Part shown: positions 1 to 11,442 of the stretch, in pieces
How positions within the stretch are numbered: position 1 is the stretch's first letter
Layout of the letters: the number at the start of each line of letters is the position of its first letter
Source: Lepeophtheirus salmonis
Lineage: Eukaryota; Arthropoda; Copepoda; Siphonostomatoida; Caligidae
DNA: 64,000 nucleotides
Assembly: GCF_016086655.4 (NCBI RefSeq)
Contig: NC_052138.2
Coordinates: forward strand, 18,166,001 to 18,230,000
Reading direction: 5' to 3'
Translations under genes and position numbers: made by a program
Notes under the pieces: model-generated
What the model was told of the DNA's origin: nothing
What the model saw: the letters and a program-made list of their open reading frames with translations, nothing else
Database searches by the model: none

Positions 1-210
1 TTTTTTTCCAAAAATTTAATATTTCAAATTTTTTGTAAATAGCTATGAATTTTTGAAATTTCTTTCCAAAAAATTTAATTTTCTCTCAATAGCTATGGAT
101 TTTTGAATTTCTTTTTCCAATAAACTTAATGTTTTGTAAGTAGCTATGGATTTTTGATTTTTTTTCTCAAAAATACGTAATATTTGAAATTGAATTTAAG
201 TGAATTTTTT
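1..210 (-). repeat. AT-rich minisatellite, about 50-bp period
   Basis: The core AGCTATG starts at 41, 91 and 142, giving a period of 50-51 bp. It sits in units of T-rich sequence with TTTTTGAA and CCAAAAA blocks. The same unit occurs in reverse complement at about 26860-27250 and 35700-35800 (core CACAGCTATTCACAAAA), so this is a dispersed family and not a purely local expansion. The array runs off the left edge of the window. Confidence 0.7.
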
Positions 211-1559
211 TAAAAACAAATTTCAATTATTGGATTTTTTTCCTCCAAAAATTTCCATAAAACAACATTTAATATCTGATTTATTAGTTTTTTAACACTT
301 AACAAATGGAAAAATTTGTTAAGTAACTGATTTCTAGAATAAGAGCCTCATTTTACTTTAGCAACATAAAATTAAAAGTATTGTTTATAGGGATTTCGTC
401 ACCTGAGTCAGAAATATGGCAACAACAAGATAGGAACCTAGGCAAGACTGCAAATGAAGTGCAATAAAGGTGCAAAAACAATATGGAGCACTTTTGGAAC
501 AACAGTATTTTGTTCCCTCTTCACCTGATCTTAACTCACATGACTTAGTAATGTAGTGTATTGTCGAAATGGAAGCCAATTCAGTTTTCAGGCTCAGCAA
601 GGACTCCCTGATTGGAGTCCCTGGCTCCTAGTTAGCAAGTCAGTAACGAGGCGTCTCCGTCAAGCTGTTCTGATAAAGCACCAACACATTTAATAATGAC
701 ATATGGGTCAATTGGTGGACAAAATAAAACCTGTAAAAAAAGTATTAATACATATTTTAATTTAAACCGAAATCTGCGAGTATTTTAGGAGCCGAATAAC
801 CAAGTTTTATAACTATGGAAACTCATTTCCCTTAATATTAAGGAAAGTTGTGAACTACTTGATGTCAAAATAGGACCAACAAATTAAAGAACTAAAACCT
901 TAAAGTATATCAAAAATCTATCCCTCTATTTCATATCTTTATTATAAATCTGATCCTAAAATATATTTAAGATATGCTCTTACTCATTATACAATCTTAA
1001 TTCCATATTATAGATAAAAATTAATATAATAAATGAAAATATTTTTTTTTAATGTAATTATCCTTCTTGTTCGTACCTTATGAATAAAAATAACGTATAA
1101 ATTTAGACATTTTAAAGGGATTTTCAGTAGGTATTATTTTTTCACATTCAAATATCAGTGTTTATCATTGTCATCAAATAGTATTCAATGCAGGTGTTTA
1201 ATCTTTTTTTAATATTCTTCCAGGTATTTGATAAAGTTTCATAAAGGTTTAATGGAAATTTGTCCGTTTTACATAGTAAAATTATCCATTTTGAGCCCCC
1301 ACGATGGAGTCTTCATATAAGAACATACAAGCAGTATGGGAACATGTAAAAATAACTTTAACTTGTGGTGCCCTTGGAATAGTTTGCCTGCTTCGTCTTC
1401 TACTACAGTCCGTCCTGAACGTGTTCTAGGAATGGTGCATTAATCAGTCAGCACCTAACATCAGAATTCATTAAGAAACTAGAGAGGTTGGAGACGGAGT
1501 CCTTGAAGAGGTTGAAAAATTGTCCGAAAGCTGTGTCCGCTCAATTATAAATTTAGGAT
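211..1559. other. No recognisable gene
   Basis: This is AT-rich sequence with only short chance frames, including a 71-codon minus-strand frame at 385-600 that resembles nothing I know. The part from about 1240 to 1560 may be the decayed 3' flank of the LINE relic that follows, because it is slightly less AT-rich than its surroundings. I can support no domain there. Confidence 0.5.
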
Positions 1560-2110
1560 ATTCATAAATCAGATGAAGTGTTCTTTATCTCTTAAACCAC
1601 GCCCACGACATAGTGGGCTAACTTCATGGTGCATAAGGTGATAGTGACAACGTAGGATACAATGCCAAGTGGTAAAATGAACCAAGGAGTTCATTTTTCC
1701 TTTCAAAAAATCCAAGAAATACTTCCACCTCCAAAGTCTAACTCTTGGGAGCATCGCACGGCTATGACGGCAGTAGTAAAGGTTCGACCAAAGTTGTCTA
1801 TGTAATGGGCAGATACCTTCTCCCTTAAAGATGACTGAGGGATACCAACAATTCAGGTAGGAGGTCGATCCAGGGCTCCAGCTCTGGCTAGCATATCAGC
1901 CGTCTCATTTCCAGTGACATTACTGTTACCTCTTACTCAGCAGAGGGAGAGAATGGCTTTACTAACAAATGACCTCAGAAGAGTTTTCGTTTTTCAGACA
2001 AGGAAACTCTTTGTCCCTATCAATCAGAAAGCTCCAATTGGTGGTTGAGAGTCTGACCCGATGCAAAATTCACTAGAACTCCATATCTCACAAAACTCTA
2101 GAGCTATTAT
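1560..2110 (-). pseudogene. Relic of LINE-type retrotransposon, RNase H domain and C-terminal tail
   Basis: Read on the minus strand, fragments in shifting frames follow the order of the RNase H end of a non-LTR retrotransposon polyprotein. They are a segment with GSDSQPPIGAF, close to the SDSQAAI strand of such RNase H domains (about 2060-2030), then GNSNVTGNETADMLARAGA (about 1940-1880). The latter matches the G-H-x-G-I-x-G-N-E-x-A-D-x-L-A-R motif. After it comes a tail with HFTTWHCILRCHYHLMHHEV and a Cys-poor remnant of the usual C-terminal zinc-binding segment (about 1680-1600). In intact elements RNase H degrades the RNA strand during target-primed reverse transcription. Several stops and frameshifts make this copy non-functional. 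No reverse transcriptase part is visible nearby, so it is a 3' fragment. The clade cannot be set from this piece. Confidence 0.75.
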
Positions 2111-3650
2111 TGATTTAAATATTTCTAGAAAATATTGTATTTAAGATTGAATTTAGCATTGCAAAAATGTTGTGTATATATTGTATGTTATGACATTATA
2201 ACCCTACGAAGGTTTTGAAAACTTCTTTTTGGTATTAAAGTAATCAACTTATTACTATTTGGTTGCATGCCTATGAAATGTTTTTTTTTACTACAAGTCC
2301 TGGTTGAGTTTGAAGTTCTTTGAATACGAGTCTGATTCCTTTAACTGCAAGTACAAGTTATAAAAATAGAATTACGGTTGGGTAAAAATACTTATTTTTA
2401 GATAATGTAGGTGTCATTTTATCACCTAAATTATCATTCTTATAAAAGTAACTTTCTTTAATGGGCCATGAATGATGATGTTTACAGTACTTTTTTTTTT
2501 TTTTTTTTAATATTTCTTGTGACTAAGAGACTGAAAGAAAATACATAGCAATACGTCGTTGATATTTATTTATAGTTTATTTATTTATTACTCATAGAGA
2601 TACAAATCATAAAGGGACGATGTGAAGAAGAAGTTAGAGCCTCGATGTTGATCAAATTCAAATTGAAATATTAATCAATGTTTGACAAAATAGAGGGTGC
2701 TTTAAATATTTTTATGTTTCTTAATGTATTTTACATTTGATTATATTTTTCTTTGTGGAAATCTTTAGTTTTTATAGAAGTATAGAAGGATTCCATACAA
2801 GAGCTGGAGTGGTTTGATGTATCCTTTAATAACTATATTTCCATTATTTTGGTCAACTAACTTTCTGCTTCAAAAAATTTAACTTGCTTTTGCTTATCCT
2901 AAGCACTCTATGTATTTTATCAGTAGATATAATTCATGATTACTATAGCTAAAAACAGGGGTGCCACCTCACAAATAAAATTTCATTAAGGACAATATAC
3001 ATTTACTCACATCAACGGTTATGTTTTGGGTTGAACTGGGGATGTTTGGGGTCAATTTATAGCGCAGCAATGGTATGACTTTAAAAAAGAAAAGACAATA
3101 TTCATATCGAATTGCTTCTTATAGGACCAAAGCTATTGAGCAAAACGCACCCTGTTCGCTTGGGGAGGTTTGTAGTCATCATTTCATTACTTAGCTTATA
3201 GTTTTAGAGAAGACTACATTGTAAATTTAAAATTATGTCATCCGTGACTAATAATCAAGGTTATGATGGCGCTGCAAGTACCGGCTATGATGCCAATTTA
3301 CCAGTGTATTTTTTTAATGTATCCGTGTCACAGTAAGACTAAAGTAACGTAATACCAAACATCACTAGCTTGATCAATACCCCATTGAGTGAAGCTCCTT
3401 TTACATACTATAAAGGGATTTCTTTCAATAAAACACATGACACCTAGCTATTCATTCAAAATACTATTGTGCTTTTTTTTTTATATAAATGACAAATGTG
3501 ACACATCATTTTTTTAGAAGAGCCAAAAAAACAAACTTTTTTTACCGAAAAATAATGACGTTTATAATTTTTTATTCAAGATGAATTTTATTTAAAGTGA
3601 TAACTAGTGTCGTATGGGCTATTATTTAGAACTAAAAACTGCGGTTTCAT
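2111..3650. other. No recognisable gene
   Basis: AT-rich sequence with homopolymer T tracts (for example 2491-2508) and no frame that resembles a protein. I see no paired repeat here that I can support. Confidence 0.5.
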
Positions 3651-3654
3651 TAAG

Positions 3655-3812
3655 TTCTGTCACGGTCCTGTGCATCTCAGTCCTAAAAACCTATAAAGTT
3701 AGGTCCTTGATGTCGTCACTCAACTATATTCTTTTTTTTAATCAGCTTTAGTACTGACAGTCTTAAGGACCGGTTCTAAGACAGGAATGGATGGAATAAA
3801 TAAGGACTGTCA
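3655..3812 (+). repeat. Dispersed repeat, GGTCCTTGATGTC family, copy 1
   Basis: Shares blocks in the same order with 4985-5112: CAGTCCTAAAAACCTAT, AAGTTAGGTC(C)TTGATG, ATCAG(C/T)TTTAGTACTGACAGT and GGACCGGTTCTAAGACAGGA. Shorter related pieces with GGTCCTTAATGTAG are at 44233-44322 and 58556-58640, and a weak one is near 27510-27600. Non-coding; class not determined. Confidence 0.6.
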
Positions 3813-3850
3813 CAACACTGGTGATGACTATAAACATTCTGTAAAAGTGG

Positions 3851-4980
3851 GTGGGGGGACAAAGGCTCCTTGAGCTCAATGGTACCGGCACCAATGCTCC
3901 TCTGTTCTGTATTCTTTGGTATTCTCTACTGAACAATATATCTGGTCAAGGGATTTATACATTCCGTAGCATGAATTTCCCCTTTAAAGACGAAATGGGA
4001 CATAGAATTGCCATTTTATCACGTAAAAAAAAGATATAAATATATATATGGGCTGTAACAGTGTAATCAAACCCTGTATATATTATCGACAAGAAACAAA
4101 TACATAATTCTTGGCAATATTTCTCTCACTTCCTTAGTCATTTAACTTGAACAATATGAAGGAACTGGGGGAATAAAAGATTTATGGAAGCAGAAATAAT
4201 TCACAATAAATTCAAACATACAACAGACATTGTATATATACATATATATGAGGAGTAAGGAATTAGTTTTTCCATTGTTTTATTCAAAAAGATCAAAAAA
4301 TAGAATTCTTCATTTCGATGCTGCATCATCTTCTTAAGGTAGATATAATCATATATTTAACCCATTGCAGTCTATGTATGAGCCCTAAACGACTCTTCTC
4401 AATGCATATAAATAAGCAAAATACTTAATTTTTATTGCATTTGAAATTGCATCTAACTAAGGTCATGGCCCCTAGAACAAGCAAAGAAAAACCAATTATT
4501 ATTCAATACTAATTTCCATTCAATAATACAACAAAATAATAAATAAAAGTTGTAAAATGAAAAGCTATTTCGGGAAAAAATAAAAATAAAGCAGCAATAA
4601 TAAAATCATTATTATTATCAATTTTACTTCATACAACTCGTATGAAGTAATATGCCTTCATAAATTTCATTAAAAAACACATTTGGAATTAATTATGGTC
4701 GTCCAAGGGTTGGCTAAACCAGTTCATTTACAGTGCATTGGATTATTTTACTTATTTCTATGTATTCTTGACTATGAATATACACTAATTGAAAGACTAA
4801 TTCATACCAAAAAGACATTCAAATTCCAATTATCCATGATGCCTGTATAAAATTATCTTACTTGTATATCTTGTTGCCATTTTTTTTCCTTCTCAGATGC
4901 ACTCGTTTAATGTATCTAGGAGAGACCAGATATACTTTCAATTAGTGTTTTGTTGTTCCTTATTTAAAACTGAAGAATTT
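3851..4980. other. No recognisable gene
   Basis: A 62-codon plus-strand frame at 3851-4039 shows no recognisable motif. The rest is AT-rich with small ATATAT tracts. Nothing else is supported. Confidence 0.45.
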
Positions 4981-4984
4981 ATTC

Positions 4985-5112
4985 TTATGTCAGTCTTAAA
5001 ACCTATGAAGTTAGGTCTTGATGACGTCAATCAATTTCTATCTGTAAATCAGTTCTAGTACCGACAGTTCAAAGGACCCGTCCTAAGACAGGACTGAACC
5101 GAAGATAATAAG
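4985..5112 (+). repeat. Dispersed repeat, GGTCCTTGATGTC family, copy 2
   Basis: Homologous to 3655-3812 in the same orientation, with the order CAGTCTTAAAACCTATGAAG, TTAGGTCTTGATGACGTC, AGTTCTAGTACCGACAG, GACCCGTCCTAAGACAGGA. The two copies lie about 1.2 kb apart. Confidence 0.6.
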
Positions 5113-5211
5113 GAATTACATAAAACTGCTTGGAACATTTTTTTTTAGCTCCATTACTCGGACTTTGTTTCACTCAAACACTCTATAATTTAACATAGCA
5201 TATTAATGATA

Positions 5212-5985
5212 GACAAAGTAATAAGTTCTGCGCCTTTTCCCCCTTTATTTTCAAAATAAAATTAACATAGTTAGGGTTATTCGATCTAGATAAAATATGC
5301 CCCGTTTTGTCCGATAAATTTCGTCCATTTTGAAGGCAATTTCATAATTCCGCGATTGAAGAAGTCTTTGTCACTATGGGTAAAAAACTTGACCAGCTCA
5401 TTTTCACAAGCCTCTCTTGAGACCAGTTTTGTACCATCAATAAAATTTTGCAAACGATTGAAAAGGTAATAATTGCTTGGGGCCAGGTCTGGACTATACG
5501 GCAGGTGAGATAAAACCTCCCATTCAAGTTCTCGGAGCCTCTGGCGTATCGTTAAAGATGTGTGTAGTCTGGCGTTGCGTTGATTGAATACACCACCCTT
5601 TCTATTGGACAATTATTGCCGCTTCTGGTAGATCAGTTGCTTCAATCTGGTCAATTGATGACAATATAACTCCAAATTGAATATTTGGCCCGATGGGAGC
5701 AGCTTATAGTGGATGATTCCTTTCCAATCCCTCCAAACACAAAGCATAACATTCTTTGACGTTAATTCGGGATTGACGATCGTTTGAGCAGCTTCAAAGT
5801 GCTTATACCACGGTCATTTTTGGCTTTGGTTCTCGTTTGTGACCCATGTTTCATCACCAGTCACCATATGCTTCAATAATAGATTGATTTAGTTATGTTT
5901 CAGCAAAGAGTCGCAAATCGATCCAAAAGGTTCTTTTGCGTCAATTCCCGTGGCACCCATACATCGAGCTTCTTCTGAATAATTC
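5212..5985 (-). pseudogene. Mariner transposase pseudogene, irritans-like
   Basis: The minus strand carries, in order but in shifting frames, most of the C-terminal two thirds of a mariner transposase. KKLDVWVPRELTQKN followed by LLDRF and a TGA is at about 5975-5910. VTGDE-like and VTNENQ pieces are at about 5870-5830, LCLEGLERN at about 5750, and an open frame of 108 codons runs from 5612 to 5286. That frame holds NARLHTS, the WEVLSHLPYSPDLAPS block and a C-terminus close to the mariner ending KWxxxIxxNGAYF. The enzyme normally cuts and joins DNA at TA sites through a DD34D triad. Here the second Asp of the HDNARPH block is replaced (QRNARLH), and the third is Asn (APSNYYLF). Together with stops and frameshifts this makes the copy dead. 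The DNA-binding end is missing. The 3' flank at 5210-5285 matches 28845-28915, so the two relics share a lineage. Confidence 0.85.
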
Positions 5986-5997
5986 AATATAAATAAA

Positions 5998-6075
5998 GTA
6001 TTAGGAAAAGAAATTCACTACTCTGGAGTTAAGTAATAATAACATTAGCTTAGGAAAAGAAAATTCACTCGTTAG
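5998..6075 (+). repeat. Dispersed repeat shared with 26467-26540
   Basis: The order TTAGGAAAAG, TTCACT, CT(C/G)(A/T)GGA(G/A)TTAA, TAATAAT, then (T/C)TAGGAAAAGAAAA or CTAAGAAAAAGAAAA is shared in the same orientation with 26467-26540. Non-coding; it directly abuts the mariner relic on its left. Confidence 0.5.
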
Positions 6076-6079
6076 TTTG

Positions 6080-7475
6080 CCCAAACTACTTATAACTCCC
6101 CCGTCTTTCATGTGTGCATGGTTTAGTGATTACTTCATACTTTTAGATGTTTTCTCCTCTAGAATTATAAAAGCTTTGGAAAATAAATAAAATTGCTTAG
6201 AATTTTCCCGGTATTACAACATATAGCACCGCTTTATCAAACAAAGCAAAGTGGAAGTGCTACTTCTTATATTTGTTGATTATTTTTTTACTTCATTTTA
6301 ATATATAAAAACTGTTTTTTAAGTTTTCAGCAATATAAAAATTTTAGTATTCTTAATCGCACTTTATTAAATTTTTCAAAAATGATTGTTCCTTTTTTTA
6401 TTTAAAAAAATGTCTAATTTAAATATTTTGTAGAAAGTTACAAAATACTTATACCAATTTTGATACAAAAAAAATTGTTATCGTGACAACCCTAAAAGAG
6501 ATATAATTTGTAAGCTTAATAAAAATCTTAAAATTAATAAAATAAAAGCCTTAATCATACTTTCAAACTTATGAACAAAAGATTCATAGAGAAATAAAAT
6601 ATAATTATTGTTCCATAATTTATAGAGTTTAAAAGACAAATTACATAATAGCAAAAGTTGACTCATAAATCACAATTGCTATAGCTATATACCCTCATAA
6701 ATCATACAAAAATGTTTTGAATCTCCAATGTTTTAATAAGACACCTTATAAAGGTATAAACAATTCTATTTGTCTACCTATTGACAAATCCGTAGTATGT
6801 CATTAATAATATTATAAAAACGAATTTATAGAATGAATTGAAACAATTACAGTTCTTTATGAGTGATGGCATTAAAGTTACCTTTTAACAGGCTTCAAAT
6901 TATCATTTCTTAAAGGTATCAAATACACATGAGGATAATAAAAAGGAAAAGGATTATACGGAATGGGATTTGTGTAGATTTCCTTTCGTCTTGCGGTTGC
7001 TTGCAGCTGGTATAATAAAACGTCATGACAGACAAGCTGCTCGCCTCCCAAACAAACTTTCAGTTGTCAGGATGACCACATTCATTTTCTTTGTTTTTTA
7101 CATACCGGGGGACATATCCATATTATGAATCATTGACTATAAATTCATGTGAATTGACATTAGTGACATTATTTTTTTTTATAAGTCGAAAAAGTATCAA
7201 AATATACCAATACCAATTACGGTATAGGTATTAGGACAATAATAATTGAAATGATCAAAAGAAGAATATTGAGTATATATTCTTAGTGACCTCATACATG
7301 GTATAAGTGGATTTTGAAATTTACACTAAGGAGGGCCAAGAGTTTTAAATTGGTTTTGGGGGACGGGGGGTAATTTTTTTTTTATATACACACTAAGTGT
7401 ATAATTATATAATTTACATACTTACATCACGTTTATATCATAAAATCTTACAGGTCACAGGGCCTATGCAAAATC
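6080..7475. other. No recognisable gene
   Basis: AT-rich. A 62-codon minus-strand frame at 6478-6666 is Leu/Ile-rich but has no known motif and looks like AT-biased chance sequence. The stretch 6950-7070 is less AT-rich but encodes nothing I recognise. Confidence 0.45.
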
Positions 7476-7520
7476 CACCTCTGATGCAGGAGCGTCTACA
7501 GGGTTTCAGTTTTGAGGTTT
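7476..7520 (+). repeat. Possible transposon end, CAGGRGCGTCYRCAGG type
   Basis: CAGGAGCGTCTACAGGGTTT resembles the left end of the repeat at 26795 (AGGCGTCCGCAGGATTAT), the reverse complement of the right end at 35955-35971 (CTGTAGGAGCGACTGTAAGC), and 51079 (CAGGGGCGTACGGATGGATT). No matching inner part was found here, so this may be a fragment. Confidence 0.35.
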
Positions 7521-7649
7521 TTTATGTATTAAATAATATTTCTTTAAAAATCAATACAAAATTATAGAAACTATCAAAATTTGGCAGCCCAAAGTCCCCA
7601 TCTCTTCTGCCATATAAAATTGCCACAGTTCCTTAACGCATCTATTAAT

Positions 7650-7790
7650 AAGATAAATGATTAAATAGTCACCATGAGCTTTAGCTAAACTAGTTTGTTG
7701 CTACATTGATATTTCTTAGATAAAGTAGTCATGTAGTTCTAAGATATTAAATCCACACTCTGAAATGAGGCCTTGAAAAAATCCAATAAC
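7650..7790 (-). repeat. Dispersed repeat, AGCTAAAGCTCA family
   Basis: Read on the minus strand it gives TAGCAACAAACTAGTTTAGC followed by TAAAGCTCATGGTGAC. This matches 11305-11345 and 20200-20235 on the plus strand. The neighbouring block TGATATTTCTTAGATAAAGT with AGTCATGTAGTTCTAAGA recurs at about 23086-23126 (TGATATTTCTTTGATCAAGC). Non-coding dispersed repeat. Confidence 0.55.
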
Positions 7791-7799
7791 TTGAAAGCA

Positions 7800-8480
7800 T
7801 CCTTTCCTAAGCATCTTTTTCACTAATATTGTAATAAATTACTTAAGTTTGTCAATTAAATTTGTTGTTGAAAACTTTAATTATCTTTTATGCTTGAAAA
7901 TAGTTAACCATTATTTTTAACTTAGACTTACTTAAAGAATTTATTATCCTTATAATTATTGGATGATTATATCTTCAATATAGATTAATAAAGATGTCAT
8001 TTAGCAAAGATTTCTTGATGGGAAGGTTTTTTCCCCCACTCAAAAGCTTCCTAAAAATTAGCAACGGTACCGGACGCAACATTAAAATTGTGAGAGGGAT
8101 ACATCCCTTGTATAACATAATACAAAAATAAATATTTTTATTCGTATTAAGGATCTTATTACAAATATTTGAAATAATTAAAGTATAACGAACGCATGCA
8201 CCATCGTAATTAAAGATTATATTTGACTACAAAAATATACTTACAAGATAAGCTGTTAATTTATATTTAACTTATTATATACCTATAAATACCTCTTTTA
8301 AATATTTAGAAAGAACAGAAATGACTAGTTCTAAAAGGATACAAGTCTATACTTTAATGTAAAACTATGAATATTAATCGTCATATGTGTTTGTATAATT
8401 ATGTCCATGATAACACGATCTGTCCATAATCCTTTGTCATGTACCTAGTACCAGTACCCATATACTAGGAATGCACTTAT
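7800..8480. other. No recognisable gene
   Basis: AT-rich intergenic sequence; no frame or paired repeat that I can support. Confidence 0.45.
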
Positions 8481-8488
8481 AACATTTA

Positions 8489-9320
8489 CAGTGTGGTCTA
8501 TTAAAATCTGAACACTTTGAATTTTAAAGTTCTACACGATATAATTTATTAAGTAACAATAGAATTGCAACAAAAATTTTAGTTTTAGCTCTCTTAATCA
8601 TCAATATAACCGTCTTTAGTGGTGAAGATGGCTTCCAGGCGGTGGCGGAAGGCCTGGCATCCGCTGCAGATGTAGTCCTCTTTCATGCGGTCCCATTACT
8701 GACTGACAGTGCCTTTGAGACACTAGGTGTTTGGATGACAGACATGGCAGATATTCCCTCTGTCATGCACCAAAAGATGTAGTATAGCGAGTTGACTTCA
8801 GTGCTGTAGGGGGGGGGGGGCAAAAGAGTAAAAAGAGCTTTTAACATAACTCAAAATAGTCTTGGAACGAAAAAGATGGGGTTCTTTCATTGATGGCGTT
8901 GAAAGTGGCCTCTCCACCTTTACAAGGCTCTTTCCACCCACTTTCTTTATATCTCTCTGGATAGTGTGGTGTTAAACCCCAAGATCTCTTGCATGGGCCC
9001 TCATTATCTTGAGGGAATTGACCTAGGATGTTTTCTTGAACCCATCCGGATCCAGTTTGGCCTTTTGGATAAATCCCTTCTTCCTCTCCAACATTTCGAA
9101 CTTGCTGACGGTGTAGTCAGCGATCCTGGAGACGCCCCACTCCTTGGAGTGTGCAAATGGAAATTCGCCGACAACGTTCAATTGTCATTTTCTTGACTTG
9201 TACGTAAGCTAGAGAGCTGAGGTTTGTAACTAATTGTAACTAAATATGAATTAATTTCAATAATTTAACCTTAATTAATGATTGAATTAGTTAGTGTTCA
9301 GGTTTCAATGGATCATCTGG
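8489..9320 (-). mobile_element. Non-autonomous mariner-like element, copy 1 (832 bp)
   Basis: TA dinucleotides at 8487-8488 and 9321-9322 flank inverted ends. The left end contains GTGTGGTCTATTAAAATCTG then AACAC; the right end, reverse complemented, reads CCAGATGATCCATTGAAACC then TGAACAC. The interior is a transposase with its catalytic middle removed. The element at 40634-41515 is the same type in the opposite orientation. Its ends and its deletion junction match, including the C-rich run followed by CTACAG. A run of 12 G (8809-8820) lies at the junction in this copy. Confidence 0.85.
8594..9196 (-). pseudogene. Mariner-like transposase, internally deleted, copy 1
   Basis: Read on the minus strand. 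The likely start is MTIERCRRISI at about 9194 in one frame. The frame then moves to HSKEWGVSRIADYTVSKFEM (about 9150-9090), KKTS-stop, then MRAHARDLGV-stop-HHTIQRDIKKVGGKSLVKVE (about 9010-8920), ending with SMKEPHLFRSK. These are the two helix-turn-helix parts of a Tc1/mariner DNA-binding domain and the linker after it. The catalytic core is missing. Sequence resumes at EVNSLYYIFW (about 8795), equivalent to the NPLDYxxW block, where the third catalytic Asp is Tyr. It closes with an intact-looking tail (KEDYI, then CQAF, then a stop at 8594). Two Asp of the triad are deleted and one is mutated, so no activity is possible. It could still bind nothing more than DNA ends, and even that is doubtful given two stops. 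Confidence 0.85.
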
Positions 9321-9322
9321 TA

Positions 9323-10570
9323 TGAGACTCTTTGTCTTATATTGTGATTTTTAACTAATTGGTCCCTAAATGTAAGAATCACTACCTATATAGTAGGCAC
9401 TTATGCACTCCTAACGTAGTGATTATGTTATTTAATGTCCTCATCAGAGGAAATCCATGGTTGCTGTTTTTTTGGAAACCGCGTTATTCAAGAACTCCCT
9501 GTGTATCAACTTAATTCATTGCATCTTAGTTATTTTTTGTCCATGGGGGGTTTTTTAACCAAGGGATTTTGTATCTCAAAGGTTTTAATCCACTGGGAGT
9601 TGTTGTCCTGATACCAATATAATTAATTAATTTGATTCAATTTATAGAAAGGATTTTATAAATATAATTCTATATTCTGCCAATTCAAAATAATATAAAA
9701 GTGATTTAAATCTCTTGAGAATTGACTTCGTGATGATAATTTACATCGTACTTATAGTAGATCTTGTAGGAGTTAATAAGAGTATAAAATGGTTCTATTA
9801 GGCAATCAAGCTAATCTTACGTATATATGTGAATAAACTTAATTTTTTGTACATATAATATACGTACATACATTTATAAGTTGGTGAATAACAAAAGAAA
9901 GTTGATAAGCCTTCCGTTTGCTACTTGGAACCTAATTTTGGATTTGCACAACATCCTTGGTATTTCATTTACGTGTGTGTGTGTTGTCCCGACTCCTTTT
10001 TGGAACAACGTTCATTGTGAAAACAATTTATCTAAACTACATACCAATTTACTTAAAAAAAAAAAAATAATAATAATAATAACACACACCTAGGATACTT
10101 TAGAATCTACGTGAAATAAATCGGAGTAGGAAGTATCATTTAAAGGAACAAAAAGTTAGAAATACATGACTGCGATTATTTCTAAAGTATTTCCTATACA
10201 ACATACAAACTTGCTGTTGTATGTATGTATCTGAAGGATAAAATGCATAACTTACATCTGTCTTCAGCACAATAAATATTCGTGTGTGTGTGTGCAAGTA
10301 CATATTATGTACTCCTGCATTTTCTGCCTTCTTTATGAATTACTCTTCATGCATGAAGTTCCTAATTTATTTGAGCCAGGGAAAGAGAAAGAATAATGCA
10401 TTATTGATTTTTAATGAGACTAGTAAGATAAATATTAACCTATTTTTGAGCAGGCAGGGATCTATGGTTGGTTGAAGAATATTGACAAGATCTATAATTC
10501 ATAAACTACACAGGGAGTACCAATAACATTCAACTAAAAAAGAGTTACATTATCAAAGTTTGAGGTTTGT
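9323..10570. other. No recognisable gene
   Basis: Contains chance frames of 70 and 63 codons (9881-10093, 10284-10475) with no motif, an A-rich/ATAATA tract at 10056-10082, and short GTGTGT runs. Nothing gene-like is supported. Confidence 0.45.
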
Positions 10571-10579
10571 CGATTTTCG

Positions 10580-10665
10580 TTATTATTTCTCCCTTAATCA
10601 GTGTTCTGAACGTTGATTGGCTAAATTCGAATGAGCTCTTGCTAAGGCTCATTAAAAGTAATTGC
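10580..10665 (+). repeat. Weak dispersed repeat shared with 24585-24640
   Basis: The block AGTGTTCTGAAC(G/A)TTG followed by a GAGCTCTTG/TATCTCTTG-like block and GCTCAT occurs at both places in the same orientation. The match is short and diverged. Confidence 0.3.
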
Positions 10666-10932
10666 ATCAATAATATAAGATAAATGCTCAGCAATTTTCA
10701 TTGACTTAGCCGGGAGGCAATTTATTAAGCATTTTTAGGCACGTCACATATTGCATCAATACCCAAAGTGATGTCATGATGGAAGCCAAGAGTTGATATA
10801 TTTATTAAATAGAGTTGACTAATTAAAATAACGTAATACTATGGTTTTAAATGTGAAAAATGTACAAAACAAATGTATTGAATGCAACATGACACCAAAA
10901 GAAAAGAGTGGCATAAAAATTAAATTAAATTA

Positions 10933-10997
10933 ATAAATTGTCAAAATTCTTATCTAATAGATAAATTGTCAAAATTCTTATCTAATAGATAAATTTG
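10933..10997 (+). repeat. 28-bp tandem repeat, 2.3 copies
   Basis: The unit beginning ATAAATTGTCAAAATTCTTA and ending TCTAATAG starts at 10933 and again at 10961. A partial third begins at 10989. The first two copies are identical, so the duplication is recent. Confidence 0.9.
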
Positions 10998-11299
10998 TAG
11001 AATTAGTTTTGTTTGAATTGATTAAAAACCAGAAAAGAAGGATATCAGGGAAGAAGATCATATTTTTTCCATTTGAATAGTTAATTTATTGTCTACATTA
11101 TGACAATATGATTTTATAATGACTGATAACATATTTTTAATACATATTGGGGGCTGTGAGTATATGTGTTACATTAAGCAAGAAAAGTTTGTCTGGATGT
11201 TTGTCGCGATATCTATTTTATGTGTGGTACTACTTCATATATTCCATTCCCTCATATTAAAAAAATGAAGTACAAATAAAGAATAGTGAATGTTACTTA

Positions 11300-11350
11300 A
11301 AAAGAGGTTTAGCAACAAACTTGTATAGCTAAAGCTCAGCACGTCATAAT
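11300..11350 (+). repeat. Dispersed repeat, AGCTAAAGCTCA family
   Basis: TTAGCAACAAACTTGTATAG, then CTAAAGCTCAGCACGTCAT. The same block is at 20200-20235 (TTGTAGCTAAAGCTCAGTGC) and, inverted, at 7655-7700. Confidence 0.55.
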
Positions 11351-11442
11351 AATATTTAGGGTTGTAAATCCAAAGTATTTTTTAGTATGCAATTTTTTGA
11401 TGTTGTTGTCAACCTGAACAATATTTTTTATTTGGGGAAGGT

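Noticed and set aside
8966..9196. 76-codon plus-strand frame with a plausible start
   Set aside because: It is the opposite strand of the transposase relic; the minus strand reads as helix-turn-helix sequence with family-typical blocks.
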